A stretch of 64,000 bases of DNA, taken from Antilocapra americana. Its lineage: Eukaryota; Chordata; Mammalia; Artiodactyla; Antilocapridae. The notes under the pieces are model-generated. The model was not told the DNA's origin, ran no database searches, and saw nothing but the letters and a program-made list of their open reading frames with translations. Shown here one piece after another: positions 1 to 10,417 of the stretch. Location of the stretch: positions 7,937,570 through 8,001,569 of the forward strand of contig ML661900.1 of the NCBI GenBank assembly GCA_007570785.1, given 5' to 3'. How positions within the stretch are numbered: position 1 is the first letter of the stretch; each line of letters opens with the position of its first letter. The translations under genes were made by a program, and so were the position numbers.

Positions 1-291
1 GCGGCATTTGGTTCTAGACATTAATGGGTTAGGAACGTGTAGGAGAAGCTGGACTAAAGTCTTGTGTTCTTTTAGGTTTGTGCAATCCTACGGCTACATC
101 ACTGTATCAGTCAGGGTCCAGTCAGAAGAGAGAAATCATACATGTTGTTTTAATTGTGAGGTTAATAGAAATAATTTTTAGCTCAGGCACTGGAAAACTC
201 TAAAATCAAAATTGGAATGCCAAGTCATCAAGGAGATAGAAACAAGGACACAGCTACAGCCCTTGGCCTGGAGGAGTAAAGAGACTGAGGT
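1..291. other. Unassigned single-copy-like DNA
   Basis: I see no repeat family, coding frame or RNA gene here. It is the left flank of a truncated L1 copy. Confidence 0.5.
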
Positions 292-365
292 TGGAATTAT
301 AAAAAATCCCACTGCTGGGCATATACACCGAGGAAACCAGAATTGAAAGAGCCACGTGCACCCCA

Positions 366-608
366 ATGTTCATCGCTGCATTGTTTACAATAGCCAGGAC
401 ATGGAAGCAACCTAGATGCCCATCAACTGACGAATGGATAAGAAAGCTGTGGTATATATACACAATGGAATATTACTCAGCATTAAAAAAAAATTCATTT
501 GAAGCAATTCTACTCAGATGGACGAAACTGGAGCCCATTATCCAGAGTGAAGTAAGCCAGAAGCAAAAACAACAATACAGTATATTAACACATATATATG
601 GAATTTAG
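366..608 (+). pseudogene. L1 ORF2 C-terminal remnant
   Basis: This open frame reads through the conserved L1 ORF2 C-terminus, with 'WKQPRCPSTDEW' followed by 'YTMEYYSALKK', the usual signature of the last part of ORF2p. It ends at a natural stop before the 3' UTR. In a complete element ORF2p is about 1,270 residues with endonuclease and reverse transcriptase domains. Only some 80 residues from the C-terminal end remain, so there is no catalytic domain and no activity. The ATG used to open this frame is an internal methionine, not a real start. It is a fragment of a dead-on-arrival insertion, not a host gene. Confidence 0.85.
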
Positions 609-802
609 AAAGACAGTAATGAGAACCCAACATGGGAGACAACAAAAGGAACGCAGATGTATAAAATAGTCTTGTGGACTTTGTGGATGAGGGTAAGGGT
701 GGGATGAGATGGGAGAAGGGCATTGAAGCATGTTAATTGTCATGTGTCTAATCAATCGCCAGCCCAGGATTGATGCTCGGGACTGGTGCAGCGAGATTTC
801 CC

Positions 803-827
803 GGGGGGGAGGGAGGAGGGAGGGGGG
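803..827 (+). other. G-rich tract in L1 3' UTR (G-quadruplex-prone)
   Basis: The tract has runs of 7, 3, 3 and 6 G separated by single A or short spacers. Polypurine G-rich tracts are a recurring feature of mammalian L1 3' UTRs. C-rich counterparts appear in the reverse-oriented copies near 10180-10215 and 54640-54675. Confidence 0.7.
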
Positions 828-1136
828 ACCCGGAGGGGAAGCATATGTGAACCCATGGTGATGTCATGACAATGTATGGCAAAAACAATAATAAAAAAAA
901 AAAAAATGAGGTGCTCAGAGGAGAAAGAACACCCAAGATAGGGATTCAGACTCTCTGAGGAGGGGAGCCCTGGCCAGCTGGCATCTCCAATCCTCAGAGC
1001 AGAGGTTCCATGCTGCTGAAGCCCAGACTTTGAGAAGAGGGCACCCGCCAGGTGTGGCTGGTCTCCCTGAAGGAGTTCAGTGAGACTGGTTTGGAGGAAT
1101 GAGTCTTGCAGAAACAGCAGACTCAAATACCTGCTG

Positions 1137-1325
1137 TTTTGTGCTGCAGTCAGTCATGTGCGGCTCTTTGCAACCCCGTGGACTGCAGCTCACCAGGCTC
1201 CTCTGTCCATGAGATTTCCCAGGCAAGAATACTGAAGTGAGTTGCCATTTCCTTCTCCAGCAGATCTTTCAGATCTTCCAGAACCTGGCAGGCAGGTTCT
1301 TTATCACTGAGCTACCTGGGAAGTC
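1137..1325 (-). mobile_element. Bov-tA SINE
   Basis: The reverse complement begins with the tRNA-derived head ('cttcccaggtagctcagtg') and ends in the BovB-derived tail ('agccgcacatgactgac'). It is flanked by a perfect 10-bp TSD 'atacctgctg' at 1127-1136 and 1326-1335, which fixes both ends. Confidence 0.9.
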
Positions 1326-1335
1326 ATACCTGCTG

Positions 1336-2858
1336 CTACTAGAACAACAATTTTGCTGGCAGAGTGAGGAAGCTTTGCTAGAGCAACAATGATGGGAACA
1401 AGAAGTAAAATATGGAATAGAAAGTAGACAGAAATGAGCCTGTTGCTTCTTAGTCCTTCAGCCTCCTAGTCTCTAATGCCTCCTATAAGTCTAGTGCAAC
1501 TGTAAGTCAAAATAGAAATGCAGTTTACAGAGTCTCAGCTCTAGCCTCCTGAAGCATTAGATGGCCAGGTGGGTTTGATGCTGCAAGACAATAGCTTAAT
1601 AACAGACACAAGCTCTGAAACTTGATAGAGATTCACCAAACTGCTTGCTCAAATCAAGCACTTCTTGGAAAGTGGGTTCTGTGGGATCTCCAGCTTATTG
1701 GCTCCATAGTGGTTCACAAGATTTTGGGTTTTTTTGTGTTTTTTTTTTGTTTTGTTTTTTTACTGATATGATAGAGTAATTCAACACAATGAATTTGAAA
1801 CTGCAGGGGGAAATATAAGAACATTGCTGATTTGTTCCAGGAAGTGAGTGCTTTCATTCCCAAATTGTTCGGGTAGGTTGGGCCAGTACTCAGTACTCGC
1901 CAAAAACTCCATTCACTTCCATTGCTAAACTTTCTTAGAGTCAGTGGAACCATGGTTACAGAAGAACTGCAGACTTATTTACAGGAAATGCAGTCACAAA
2001 TTTGGGGGAGAGTCACAATCTTTGAGCATGAATCACACTTTAAGTTGTCATGATTGCTTTTGGAGTATGAGCCTCTCTGTGTGACTGAATTGTCAAATGT
2101 CTGCTATATCATTTTAAGCTTTTTTTTTTTTCTGTCTGGTAGAACTATGTCTATCAAGAAGACAGAGTATCTGACAACTTTGGATATAAACAGTATAAGT
2201 ATAGAAAATTCCAAAACTGTTCTGTAATTTTTGGCTCTGTAAAAAGTATGTTCTCAAGAATAATGAAACTAAAGCTTATTGTCATCTGCTCATTATCTGA
2301 ATAAAAAACAAGATATAAAAAATGTCCTGGTTTTTTTAATATACTCAAAATCTTGAAAATAGTTTTCTTTATTAAGTATAAAGAAATACCAAACAGAATT
2401 TTTATTGAAGTTTTAAAACCGCAATAACTAGCCATAGAATGATTTTTAAGAATAAATCAATTACTGTCTTTGATAAAATTTTATAAGACTAAAAATCTAC
2501 ATATTATATATTTGTTATGTATAAATAGCCATAAGATACACAGGTCCATAGACAATTCCAAACCTTTGAGGCCAGACATATTTCAGAAGTTTTCTGATTT
2601 TAGAAAAGTAATGAGGCACAAATACCATTTTAATATTCACATTAACAGAGATCAATAGGCTGTAAATAGCCTCATGTCCATGCATACCAAATCAGGAATT
2701 ATTACCATGTATTACCAGATGAGTTACAAGAAAACCTTTTAATGTTTAGAATATGCAAATTTTTAGAATTATTAATAAAATTTTGTAGACTTCTGTATCA
2801 TTACTATTGTCATTGATAAAATATCTGCATGTCTAAAAACTGACATATCCAATCATAT
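1336..2858. other. Unassigned AT-rich DNA
   Basis: There is no recognisable repeat family or coding potential. T-rich tracts occur at about 1725-1762 and 2118-2131. Some of this may be very old, unrecognised repeat. Confidence 0.4.
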
Positions 2859-2870
2859 AACCTTTAATTG

Positions 2871-3093
2871 GGCTTCCAAGGTGGTGGTGGTGAAGAACCC
2901 ACCTGCCAATGCAGGAGATTTAAGAGACGCAGGTTCCATCCCTGGGTCAGAAAAATCCCCTGGAGGAGGAAATGGCAACCCAATCCAATATTCTTGCCTG
3001 GAGAATCCCATGGACAGAAGAGCCTAGTGGGCTACAGTCCATAGGGTTGCAAAGAATCAGACATGACTGAAGTGACTTAGCACACACATGTGC
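2871..3093 (+). mobile_element. Bov-tA SINE
   Basis: A typical tRNA-derived head ('ggcttccaaggtggtggtgg') is followed by the 'ttcttgcctggagaatccca' body and the 'tgactgaagtgacttagc' tail. A likely 8-bp TSD 'aaccttta' is at 2859-2866 and 3094-3101; four bases between the left copy and the SINE head are unexplained. Confidence 0.88.
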
Positions 3094-3269
3094 AACCTTT
3101 ATGATATCAAGAAAGCTTCATAAGTGTGATTTTAATATAACAGACTTTAGTATCTTTGTGTATGAAAGAAGTTAGTTGAGAGTCAAAGATATGAGAGTTA
3201 AAAGTAATAGCTGTTATAAGAATACAAAAAGTAAAAAGAGAAGGGAGATCCTTTCATTTTTTTCCCCTT

Positions 3270-3620
3270 TAAGCAGCATTTTCTGAGTGACAGGTATGCC
3301 AGAATTGTGCCAGATATGGCAAATGCAAAGACAAATAAGATCCATGCCTTGCCATCCAGGAGCCTTCAGTCCAGCTAAAGAAATGCAAAAAGTGTGAAAA
3401 ACAATCATGGGATGGAAATTCGCAGAACTGTGGAACTGAAAGGATAAAATAGTTAATTCTTTCAAGGAAGAGATAGTCAAAAGAGCTCATTGACAGATAA
3501 TGCTTGAAAAGTTTGCAATTATTTTTCAGGTTGGAGGTGGAGACACTGAGAGGAAGGAGAAGGTTTTAGACAGAACAGTTTAAGCTAATGCAGGTGGTTA
3601 TGAGACAGAGTGTCACAAGA
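3270..3620 (+). repeat. Ancient mammalian interspersed repeat, family not assigned
   Basis: The stretch resembles the common degenerate motif (lowest common form 'caggcactgtgctaggcac...gatacaaagatgaataagac...ccctcaaggagctcacag'). Related text recurs at 8485-8650 and 47540-47745, and its usual downstream part at 4540-5480. I cannot name the family without a consensus search. Confidence 0.4.
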
Positions 3621-3854
3621 AATGTCATCAAAAGCATCCATAAAGTTATTCTAGTATCAATACAAAAAACATTTGATTGCCAACTATACGGTAGCTGTTA
3701 GACACTAGTAGCTATGGAGATATTAAAAGGTGACTAGTATGACTACATGAATTTTTCATTTTTCTTTTAAAATGTTTATTAGTTCATTTAAAATAACCAT
3801 AATAAGCCCATTATATATTAACATGCTACATATTTCTTTTTTTAATGAGTACTT

Positions 3855-3857
<3 letters not shown>

Positions 3858-3897
<40 letters not shown>
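3858..3897. repeat. (TA)n microsatellite
   Basis: About 20 uninterrupted AT units. It abuts the 3' end of the reverse-oriented CHR SINE, so it probably grew from that element's A-rich tail. It is likely polymorphic in length. Confidence 0.95.
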
Positions 3898-3902
<5 letters not shown>

Positions 3903-4147
3903 TGCATCAAGTCTTAGTTTTGGCTGCTGAGATCTTTCATAGCAGTCCAGCACAGGCCCTTCACTGAAGCAAGCGGGCTTCTGCCTAGTTGTGCTCAGGC
4001 TCTAGAGCATACTGGCTCCATAGATGTGCCGCACAGGCTTAGCTGCACCATGGCATGTGGGATCTTAGTTCCCTGACCAGGATCAAACTTCATCTCCTGT
4101 GCTGGAAGGCGGATTCTTAACCACTGGACCACCAAGGAAGTCCCAAC
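3898..4147 (-). mobile_element. CHR-type (tRNA-Glu) SINE, long form
   Basis: The reverse complement starts 'gggacttccttggtggtcca', the tRNA-Glu-like head of the cetartiodactyl CHR family. It continues through the 'gatcccacatgccatggtgc' region into the long-form body. The A-rich tail is replaced by the (TA)n tract. It appears to interrupt the older repeat seen at 3270-3620 and 4540-5480. Confidence 0.85.
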
Positions 4148-4539
4148 AAGTTACGTATTTCTTATAAAAATAATACATTTCAAACCTTTTAGAGATATCC
4201 CACATCTGGATCATTCCTACCATTTCCATGTACTTATTTTCTACTTGCTTAGGGATGCTCCTTGTAAAGCTCACACTTGCAATCCTTCCTGAAGAATAGT
4301 AAGGACTGCATTTAGGCTATTAGATCTGCTATATCCAAGGAAGCCTGGTAGTTTTGCAGACTCTTCTGGGGTAGGACATAATTGGATGTGGTGTATAAAA
4401 GACTCAAGCCAGTTCAAGCTGCAGTCCAAAGCTCCTGGCTTCCACAGATTTCTCCTGAGAACATTCCCTTAATAAGGCACTTGCTCCCAAATCTCTACCT
4501 CAAAGCTTGCTTCAGTGGAAATCCAGCCAAAGGAAATAC
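4148..4539. other. Unassigned DNA
   Basis: No family recognised. A 91-codon frame starts here at 4382 but runs into the old repeat downstream and has no sign of a gene. Confidence 0.4.
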
Positions 4540-5480
4540 GTTAAATTTGATATGTCTATGGGACATCCGAATGGAAATGTTAAAACAGCTGGATCTTGAG
4601 CCTCATGCTTGGAAAAGTAATCTGGACTGGGGATATAAATTACTAAAGGCCAAGTAATCGTGAAAGATGACATTTGAATCCAGGAGAATTCATACTACCT
4701 AGAGATATAATGTCAAATGAAGGCAGAGAATGGAACCCCAACAATAAGATAATAAGTAGAGGAGAAGGAGCTAATGAAGAAGAATGGTGACAAATAGGAA
4801 GAGAACTAGGAGACAGTAGAATAAGGAAATTAAGGACAAGATTTTGAAGAGGAAGGTACAGTCAAGGTGACAAAAGCAGATGGGTGGTTAGGCAATTCAG
4901 CAGGAGACAACATAGACAATAGAGAAAAGGCACCACTGAATCAGGAAACACGTGCCTGTTTTGTGGCCTTTTCAAGGGTAGTTTGGGTGCACTGTTGTTA
5001 TAGAAGTCATGATACTGGGAATGAGTGAGAAACTGCAAGAAAATGTAGTTTGTGGGAAATGTTTTTGGAAAACTTTGTTTCACAAAGCAGAGAAGTTGAA
5101 AACTTGAGATTGATCCAACAGAGAGAGAGATGGTGAAAAAGAAGATAAAATCAAAGTCAAATTGTTAAGAAAGTGCAAAAGCATACAGCTTACTCCCAAA
5201 TCCAGACAGGTTTCAGATTTGGTAAAGGAAGCACCCCCACTTCCAATACCAATGACTGTAACATTCAGAATTCGATCAAGAAAAGCATAACAAATTTGAG
5301 TGATATGGAATTGGGATTTATTGTAGGTATTAGATCCTACATAACTGTGGCCATTTCTGGGAAATAATAGAGAAGAGATGGTTGAATGATCGTAGGAAAA
5401 TCACCAATCAATTGACAGCAAAGGGAAGCTGGGGGAAATGTCTGAGAAAGGTTGCCACCTTGGCGTCTAAGGGAGTGGGC
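4540..5480 (+). repeat. Ancient mammalian repeat, probable continuation of 3270-3620
   Basis: The purine-rich text (a 'gaaatgttaaaacagctgga' stretch, then 'ggactggggatataaa') resembles the downstream part of the old repeat with 'agatgtcaagtaggcagttgga'-type sequence. It has the same orientation as 3270-3620. Assignment is by pattern only. Confidence 0.35.
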
Positions 5481-5492
5481 CAGAGGCACCGT

Positions 5493-5597
5493 TTTTGTTG
5501 TTGTTCAGTCCCTAAGTCGTGTCCAACTCTTTGCAACCCCATGGACTGCAGCACGCCAGTCTTCCCAGTCCTTCACAATCTCTCAGAGTTTGCTTGA
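5493..5597 (-). mobile_element. BovB LINE, extremely 5'-truncated (about 105 bp)
   Basis: The sequence is the reversed 3' terminus of BovB ('gttgttgttcagtccctaag' and 'atggactgcagcacgccag'). It stops after 'tctcagagtttgctt'. The flanks carry a 9-bp TSD with one mismatch: 'aggcaccgt' at 5484-5492 and 'aggcactgt' at 5598-5606. So it is a short insertion, not a relic of a larger copy. Confidence 0.85.
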
Positions 5598-5606
5598 AGG
5601 CACTGT

Positions 5607-5893
5607 AGGTCAACAGGAAGGCAACCAGGAAGGGAACTCAACACATAGCATGGAGAATCTAGGACAAGCTAGAACATACGAAGACAGCTGGAACCCACAG
5701 AGCCAAACTTCAGATCAAATCTCTCATAATATCTAATCCCACTGATGCAGATAGCCTACAGTAGAGTTGGTACAGATTTCTATACAGTTGCACACAGGCC
5801 TGGCTCGGGACTCAGCGAAGCTGAAAGGGGAAATCCAAGTGCACCAGGCTGACAAGAGAAACCAGTGTGAATGAGCTGCAACAGCACTTAGAG
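5607..5893. other. Unassigned DNA
   Basis: Nothing recognised between the BovB tail and the DNA transposon. Confidence 0.45.
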
Positions 5894-5894
5894 A

Positions 5895-6128
5895 GTAGGG
5901 GTCAGCAATTTTTTTTTTTTCTTTATAAAATATATATTAACAGGTACAGCATCTATACACCATAAAGGAAAACATTTTAGGCTTTGAAAGTCACCTCGTT
6001 TCTGTTATGGTCACCCAATTCTATCATTGTAGCATAAAAATAACAGAAGACATGTGACTATGTCCAATACAACTTTATTGATAAAAGCATTCAGTGTGCT
6101 GGACTCGGAACTTGCCAATGCGTTAGAG
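5895..6128 (+). mobile_element. hAT-type non-autonomous DNA transposon fossil
   Basis: The left end 'taggggtcagcaa' matches the terminus of the old mammalian family whose ends read CAGGGGTCGGCAAAC. Internal landmarks 'cattttaggctttgaaagtc', 'tctatcattgtagc' and 'ccaatacaactttattgata' match too. The right end 'gaacttgccaatgcg' is a degraded inverted copy of the left. A T-run near the left end looks like a later insertion. Confidence 0.75.
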
Positions 6129-8484
6129 TATAATGACTATTTCATATACATATTCTAAATCCTGGACAAGTTTATATTGTGGACAGTTCTAAACTTGAAA
6201 CATACAGAGAAGGAAAACTGGAAAATATAGTTCTCTATTAAGTATGTTGACACAATACAAAATCATAAAATCACATTCTAAAAATTTTCCGCAGTTATCA
6301 TGTCTTGCTTCTACTCAAAACAAAATAAAACAAACAAACAAAAAGCCCTCCTAAGTACCATAAAAACATACCTGCAATATATAGATAGTAAATATTTGCA
6401 TCTTTATGGTTCAGACTGCTTGGCAAATATTAACAAGAAAACATGCCTGGCAGAACTTCCGAACCTTCACATATGTGTCAGAGGGTGATGAACTCTTCAA
6501 AGGGGTCTATGACTTTCACAGGATAATTCCCACTGAGATAAGCAATTTGAATGGATATCCTTAATTCAAAGATTTTTGGAGAATGGTATTTTACCTCATT
6601 CTGTCTCATATAATGTGTATAGCTCAGTGTTTTTAAAAAATAATTTTTTAGTAGCACAACCCTCTCTTCAGATGAAATCTTAATCAGAAGTAGAAATAAA
6701 TAAAACATGGACAGGAGCCTCTACATGGAAGTGTAAAGAAATAAAAGATAAAAGTTGACCACCTCCAGTTGAAACAGTAGTAGAGAGGGAGGCGTATTTG
6801 CATTACAAAGGTGGCTATTCACTGCAGGCTTTACCATTTTTCTTTTTTTTAATACATTAAGGTGCATCTATAGTCTTCATAAGCACTACTTCGAGCCTAT
6901 GTTATAGACTGACATCTCTTTTGACAATGAGGGGAGGTAAGAGAGAGCAGGTAAGATAAATGTGAAGTGTGGATTCAGGGACAAAGCTCATTTGAAGATT
7001 AATAAAGGAATTTATCATAGCTTCTCCAAACAATGACATTATCTTTTGTTCTGCTGACTCAGGATGCTTTGATACCCTAGGAGACGAACGTAAAGATATT
7101 CTTATACCCAAATTTTCATTAATACTCTCCGAAAGTGTGGCAATTTTAATAAGACCTCTGAAAACTTTTAACAGTATTTCCTGTAATCTCTAGGTACAAT
7201 GGGTACAATTACAGTTGAGGGAAGACCCATTCTTTTTTTAAAAAGGCAGATTTTGCTGCAAAACATAGATCTCCTCCTGAAAAAGCTCCTAAAGATCTGA
7301 AAATTCTATTTCTGTATCCTCTAAACACCTAGTAGATCTGCAAAACAATTTGTTTGATTGACAAGAGAGAATTATTTCACATGCCAGTGGGTAGCCTTCC
7401 AGCAAACAAGACTACAACAAGAATGTTTCTCCCCCTATTGCTAATGGCTAATCCTGGCACTGAGCCTTCCGCTGCTGCTTCCCAACATGGGGATCCTTTT
7501 AGGCAATGTGCCTGCCTCAGCTTGCCTCAAACTGATATGGTGTCAAGATGCAAAGAAAAGAAATGCGTTGAAGGAAGAGACAACTGGACGCTATTAGCAT
7601 CACATCCATTAGTGTGCAGGGTGGGATCAGCTGGGAGGGCAAATCGGCCTTTGTCCAGAGAGAAAGCCCGTTTGTTCACTATGACAACATATGGGCTTCG
7701 GAAGATGAAATATCCTAACACTCTAACTTCACCTATGGTTAAGTATAAAGGCACATTTCTCTTTTATTAGCATGTTTTTCTCTTTTAGGTCTTTGATCTT
7801 AAGAACAGAAATCAAAGACAAGACATCTTAACCAACGCGGCACTTAAACAGTCGTCTATACTCTAAGATGAGACCACAGATGACAACTGAGGTTCACGTG
7901 TGTAGGTGCAGTCACGCTTCATGATTTCACAGCACTTGGAAAAAAAAAAAACTGCCCTTTCTCTCATGGCTGTAGCTGTTTGAAAACCCTTGTCCAATTC
8001 TTGACTGTGCTTTCTAGGCTTAGAGTCATCTCAAAACCTCTCCTTAAAAAATTAAATATAAGGCACCGTCAGCCAGAATGGTGCTATAATGATACTATAA
8101 TCCAACCAAGAATATGATAAAAAAAAAAGAGAGAGAGACTATGTAAGTCCTTCTTGAAAGGTCAGCTTTCTGAAGAAAGTTTTGCAGTATTTTCCATATA
8201 AATTATGTATATGATGATATAAGATTAAAATTGGGTTGAATCTAACAGACACAAATTAGATAAAACTAATACATGTTCATAAAAACTGTGCTTCTTCAGG
8301 TTTTCAAATGTCTGCAAGAAATAGTTAAATAATTTCAGGAAAAAATTTTAACTTTTAAAAATGATGTATTTAAAGGTTAGAAAATTGGTACTTGTCAGAC
8401 CAGTTAGGAAAATCAGAATATGCACACCATCCAAAAGCAGTACAATATGTGACTTTGGCATTCTTCTATTGATATATAATTAAA
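6129..8484. other. Unassigned DNA, repeat-poor
   Basis: I recognise no repeat family. A 138-codon open frame (7354-7770, plus) is the longest outside repeats. It has no splice context, no promoter and no recognisable domain, so I do not call it a gene. The same stretch contains several TAAT-type motifs and could be a conserved non-coding element. Confidence 0.4.
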
Positions 8485-8650
8485 TTACATTAGGCATTTA
8501 TTGAAGCCCACTATGTACCCAGCATTGAACAAGATGCTAGAAATAGAAATACAAATGACATTTACTTCTTGCCTTCAAAGTGGAGCTCATAATTTCATGG
8601 AAGAGACAGAAAGCCTCAAGAATTGAGTAGGGTAGAAGTTCCTGTTCGGT
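8485..8650 (+). repeat. Ancient mammalian interspersed repeat, family not assigned
   Basis: The text 'gcatttattgaagcccacta', 'gtacccagcattgaac' and 'tcaaagtggagctcataa' follows the same degenerate pattern as 3270-3620. Confidence 0.45.
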
Positions 8651-9567
8651 TCAGTTGGGAAACTATACCATGGAAAAGTCACCTTATTTATTATGCCACT
8701 TTTATCCTAACAAGTCAAAAATGTCATGTGATAAGTGATATTCAAATAGTGTGACCCAATCGAAATGGTCTAAATGACATGTAACGGTTTCACAAAGGTG
8801 AGAACACCTGAACAAAGCCTGGCTTTATGAAAGCATTTACTCAGTTTAGAAGGAAAGCAGAATTAGAACAGCGTGATCTGTGGAAATGTGAGAGTATATC
8901 ACGTCCGAAGAAAGACAGCCCACTGTGAATGACGTCTAGGGATATATAACAGGGATGGGGAGTGGGAGGTAAATTTATAAGACTGCAATCATAACATCAA
9001 GTAGCTATCTACTCTTTGACCTAATAGGTTTCACTGACTTACTAAATCTATCTTTTGAACTCTGTGGTTTTAGAACTGACAATGACATAGCTCTTTGTTT
9101 TACTGAGTTTTTACTTCCTTTTCTGAACTCCTACATGTTTTATTTCCATTTCACAGTAAAACAAACCATAAAGAGTAAATTCATAGCTACACATCCTGAT
9201 TAAATGTATCAATAATTCTTTAGCATAGAGTCCAGTGTATATTAAAAAATAGTAAGAATTTGAAGATAATCATTCATGAACTTTTGTAGTCTATCTCTAT
9301 TCGGGGGGTTGAAACAAGGCAAGTATTAAATGGAGGACTCTTAAACTAAGATAACAATAGTAGTAAAAATGGAGAAAAAGACAAGTCAGAATGGCACTTT
9401 GAAATAATAATCAAAATCACTATAAATAAAAGTAGATGCTTTACCTCCAACTTCTGGAGGAACAGAATATATCCTTCCTGAGAAAGCTAAGAAAAGTGAG
9501 AAGTCATCTCCTCTGTGAATATTCTTTGCCTCTTTTGGCACCCTTCCATGTTCTATTGGCGTGTCTT
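8651..9567. other. Unassigned DNA
   Basis: No recognisable repeat or coding sequence. Confidence 0.45.
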
Positions 9568-9579
9568 GTTGACTGACTT

Positions 9580-9642
9580 GGTGTCCTGCAGTCCATGGGG
9601 TCAAAAGGAGTCGAACATGACTAAACTGAACTGAACCGGACT
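9580..9642 (+). mobile_element. BovB 3' tail, 63-bp insertion
   Basis: Only the last part of BovB is present ('cagtccatggggtcaaaagg' through 'gactaaactgaactgaac'). A 12-bp TSD with one mismatch flanks it: 'gttgactgactt' at 9568-9579 and 'gtcgactgactt' at 9643-9654. A Bov-tA tail has similar sequence, so a SINE origin cannot be excluded, but the 'ctgaactgaac' ending fits BovB better. Confidence 0.8.
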
Positions 9643-9654
9643 GTCGACTGACTT

Positions 9655-10070
9655 ATAGTTAGACTCAGCCACTCTGAAGTACTGGTGGATATTGGAAAAT
9701 GAGAAGGGGGGAAATGACTCTTTTTCTCTTTCACATCTTCCTTTCCATCACCCCTCTCAGCAGTCTGAGAACCTATCTACCCAGAACCCCATTTTCTCCA
9801 GTACTGCCTTCTCAGCACTGCTCCATGGGTCCAACACTGCCTAGGGAGTCCCTCCTTGGATGCTAAACCCTTACTATACCCTTAGATCACATAGCAGTGT
9901 TCCAGATTTCTTAACTCTTCCTCTTTATTACTCCAAACTTAAGGATATTGGCTACATCCTGCATTAATCTCTGGATTACATTATCTTCTCCTTTTTGTTC
10001 TCTTAACTCCTCAACATATTTGTCCCTAGATACCTTTATGAAAACTCATCAGTTTAAAAAGTAAAGCATC
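9655..10070. other. Unassigned DNA
   Basis: Pyrimidine-rich, with no recognised family. Confidence 0.4.
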
Positions 10071-10079
10071 ATTTCTCTT

Positions 10080-10408
10080 TTTTTTTCTTCACATTTTTTC
10101 TTTCTTTTTTTTCTTTACATTATCATGTTGGTTTTGCCATACATTGACATGAATCTGCCATGGGTATACATGTGTTCCCCTTCCAGAACCCTCCTCCCAC
10201 CTCCCTCCCGATTCCCTCTCTCTGGGTCATCCCGGTGCACCAGCCCTGAGCATCAAACCTGGGCTGGTGATTGATTTCACATATGATAATTAACATGTTT
10301 CAATGCCATTCTCCCATATCATCCCACCCTTGCCCTCTCCCCTAGAGTCCAAAAGACTGTTCTATACATCTGCGTTTCTTTTGCTGTCTCACATGCAGGG
10401 TTCTCGTT
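10080..10408 (-). mobile_element. Young L1 3' end, 5'-truncated
   Basis: It reads as poly(T), then the reversed L1 3' UTR ('gttggttttgccatacattg', C-rich tract, 'atgataattaacatgtttca'), ending in 'ctcacatgcagggttct'. A perfect 9-bp TSD 'atttctctt' lies at 10071-10079 and 10409-10417. It contains only 3' UTR and ORF2-distal sequence. Confidence 0.9.
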
Positions 10409-10417
10409 ATTTCTCTT

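Larger units (their letters stand above)
292..906 (+). mobile_element. Young L1 (bovine-type), 3' end, 5'-truncated
   Basis: The sequence runs from the end of L1 ORF2 (the 'gctgggcatatacaccgagg' stretch) through the 3' UTR to a poly(A) tail at about 892-906. The 3' UTR carries the motif 'gcatgttaattgtcatgtg' and a G-rich tract. Two other copies of the same 3' end lie in reverse orientation at 10080-10408 and 54528-54789. The left breakpoint is approximate; a short 'tgaggt' match on both flanks might be a TSD but is too short to rely on. Confidence 0.9.

Noticed and set aside
752..1126. 124-codon minus-strand frame
   Set aside because: It lies antisense to the L1 3' UTR and flank; no coding signature.
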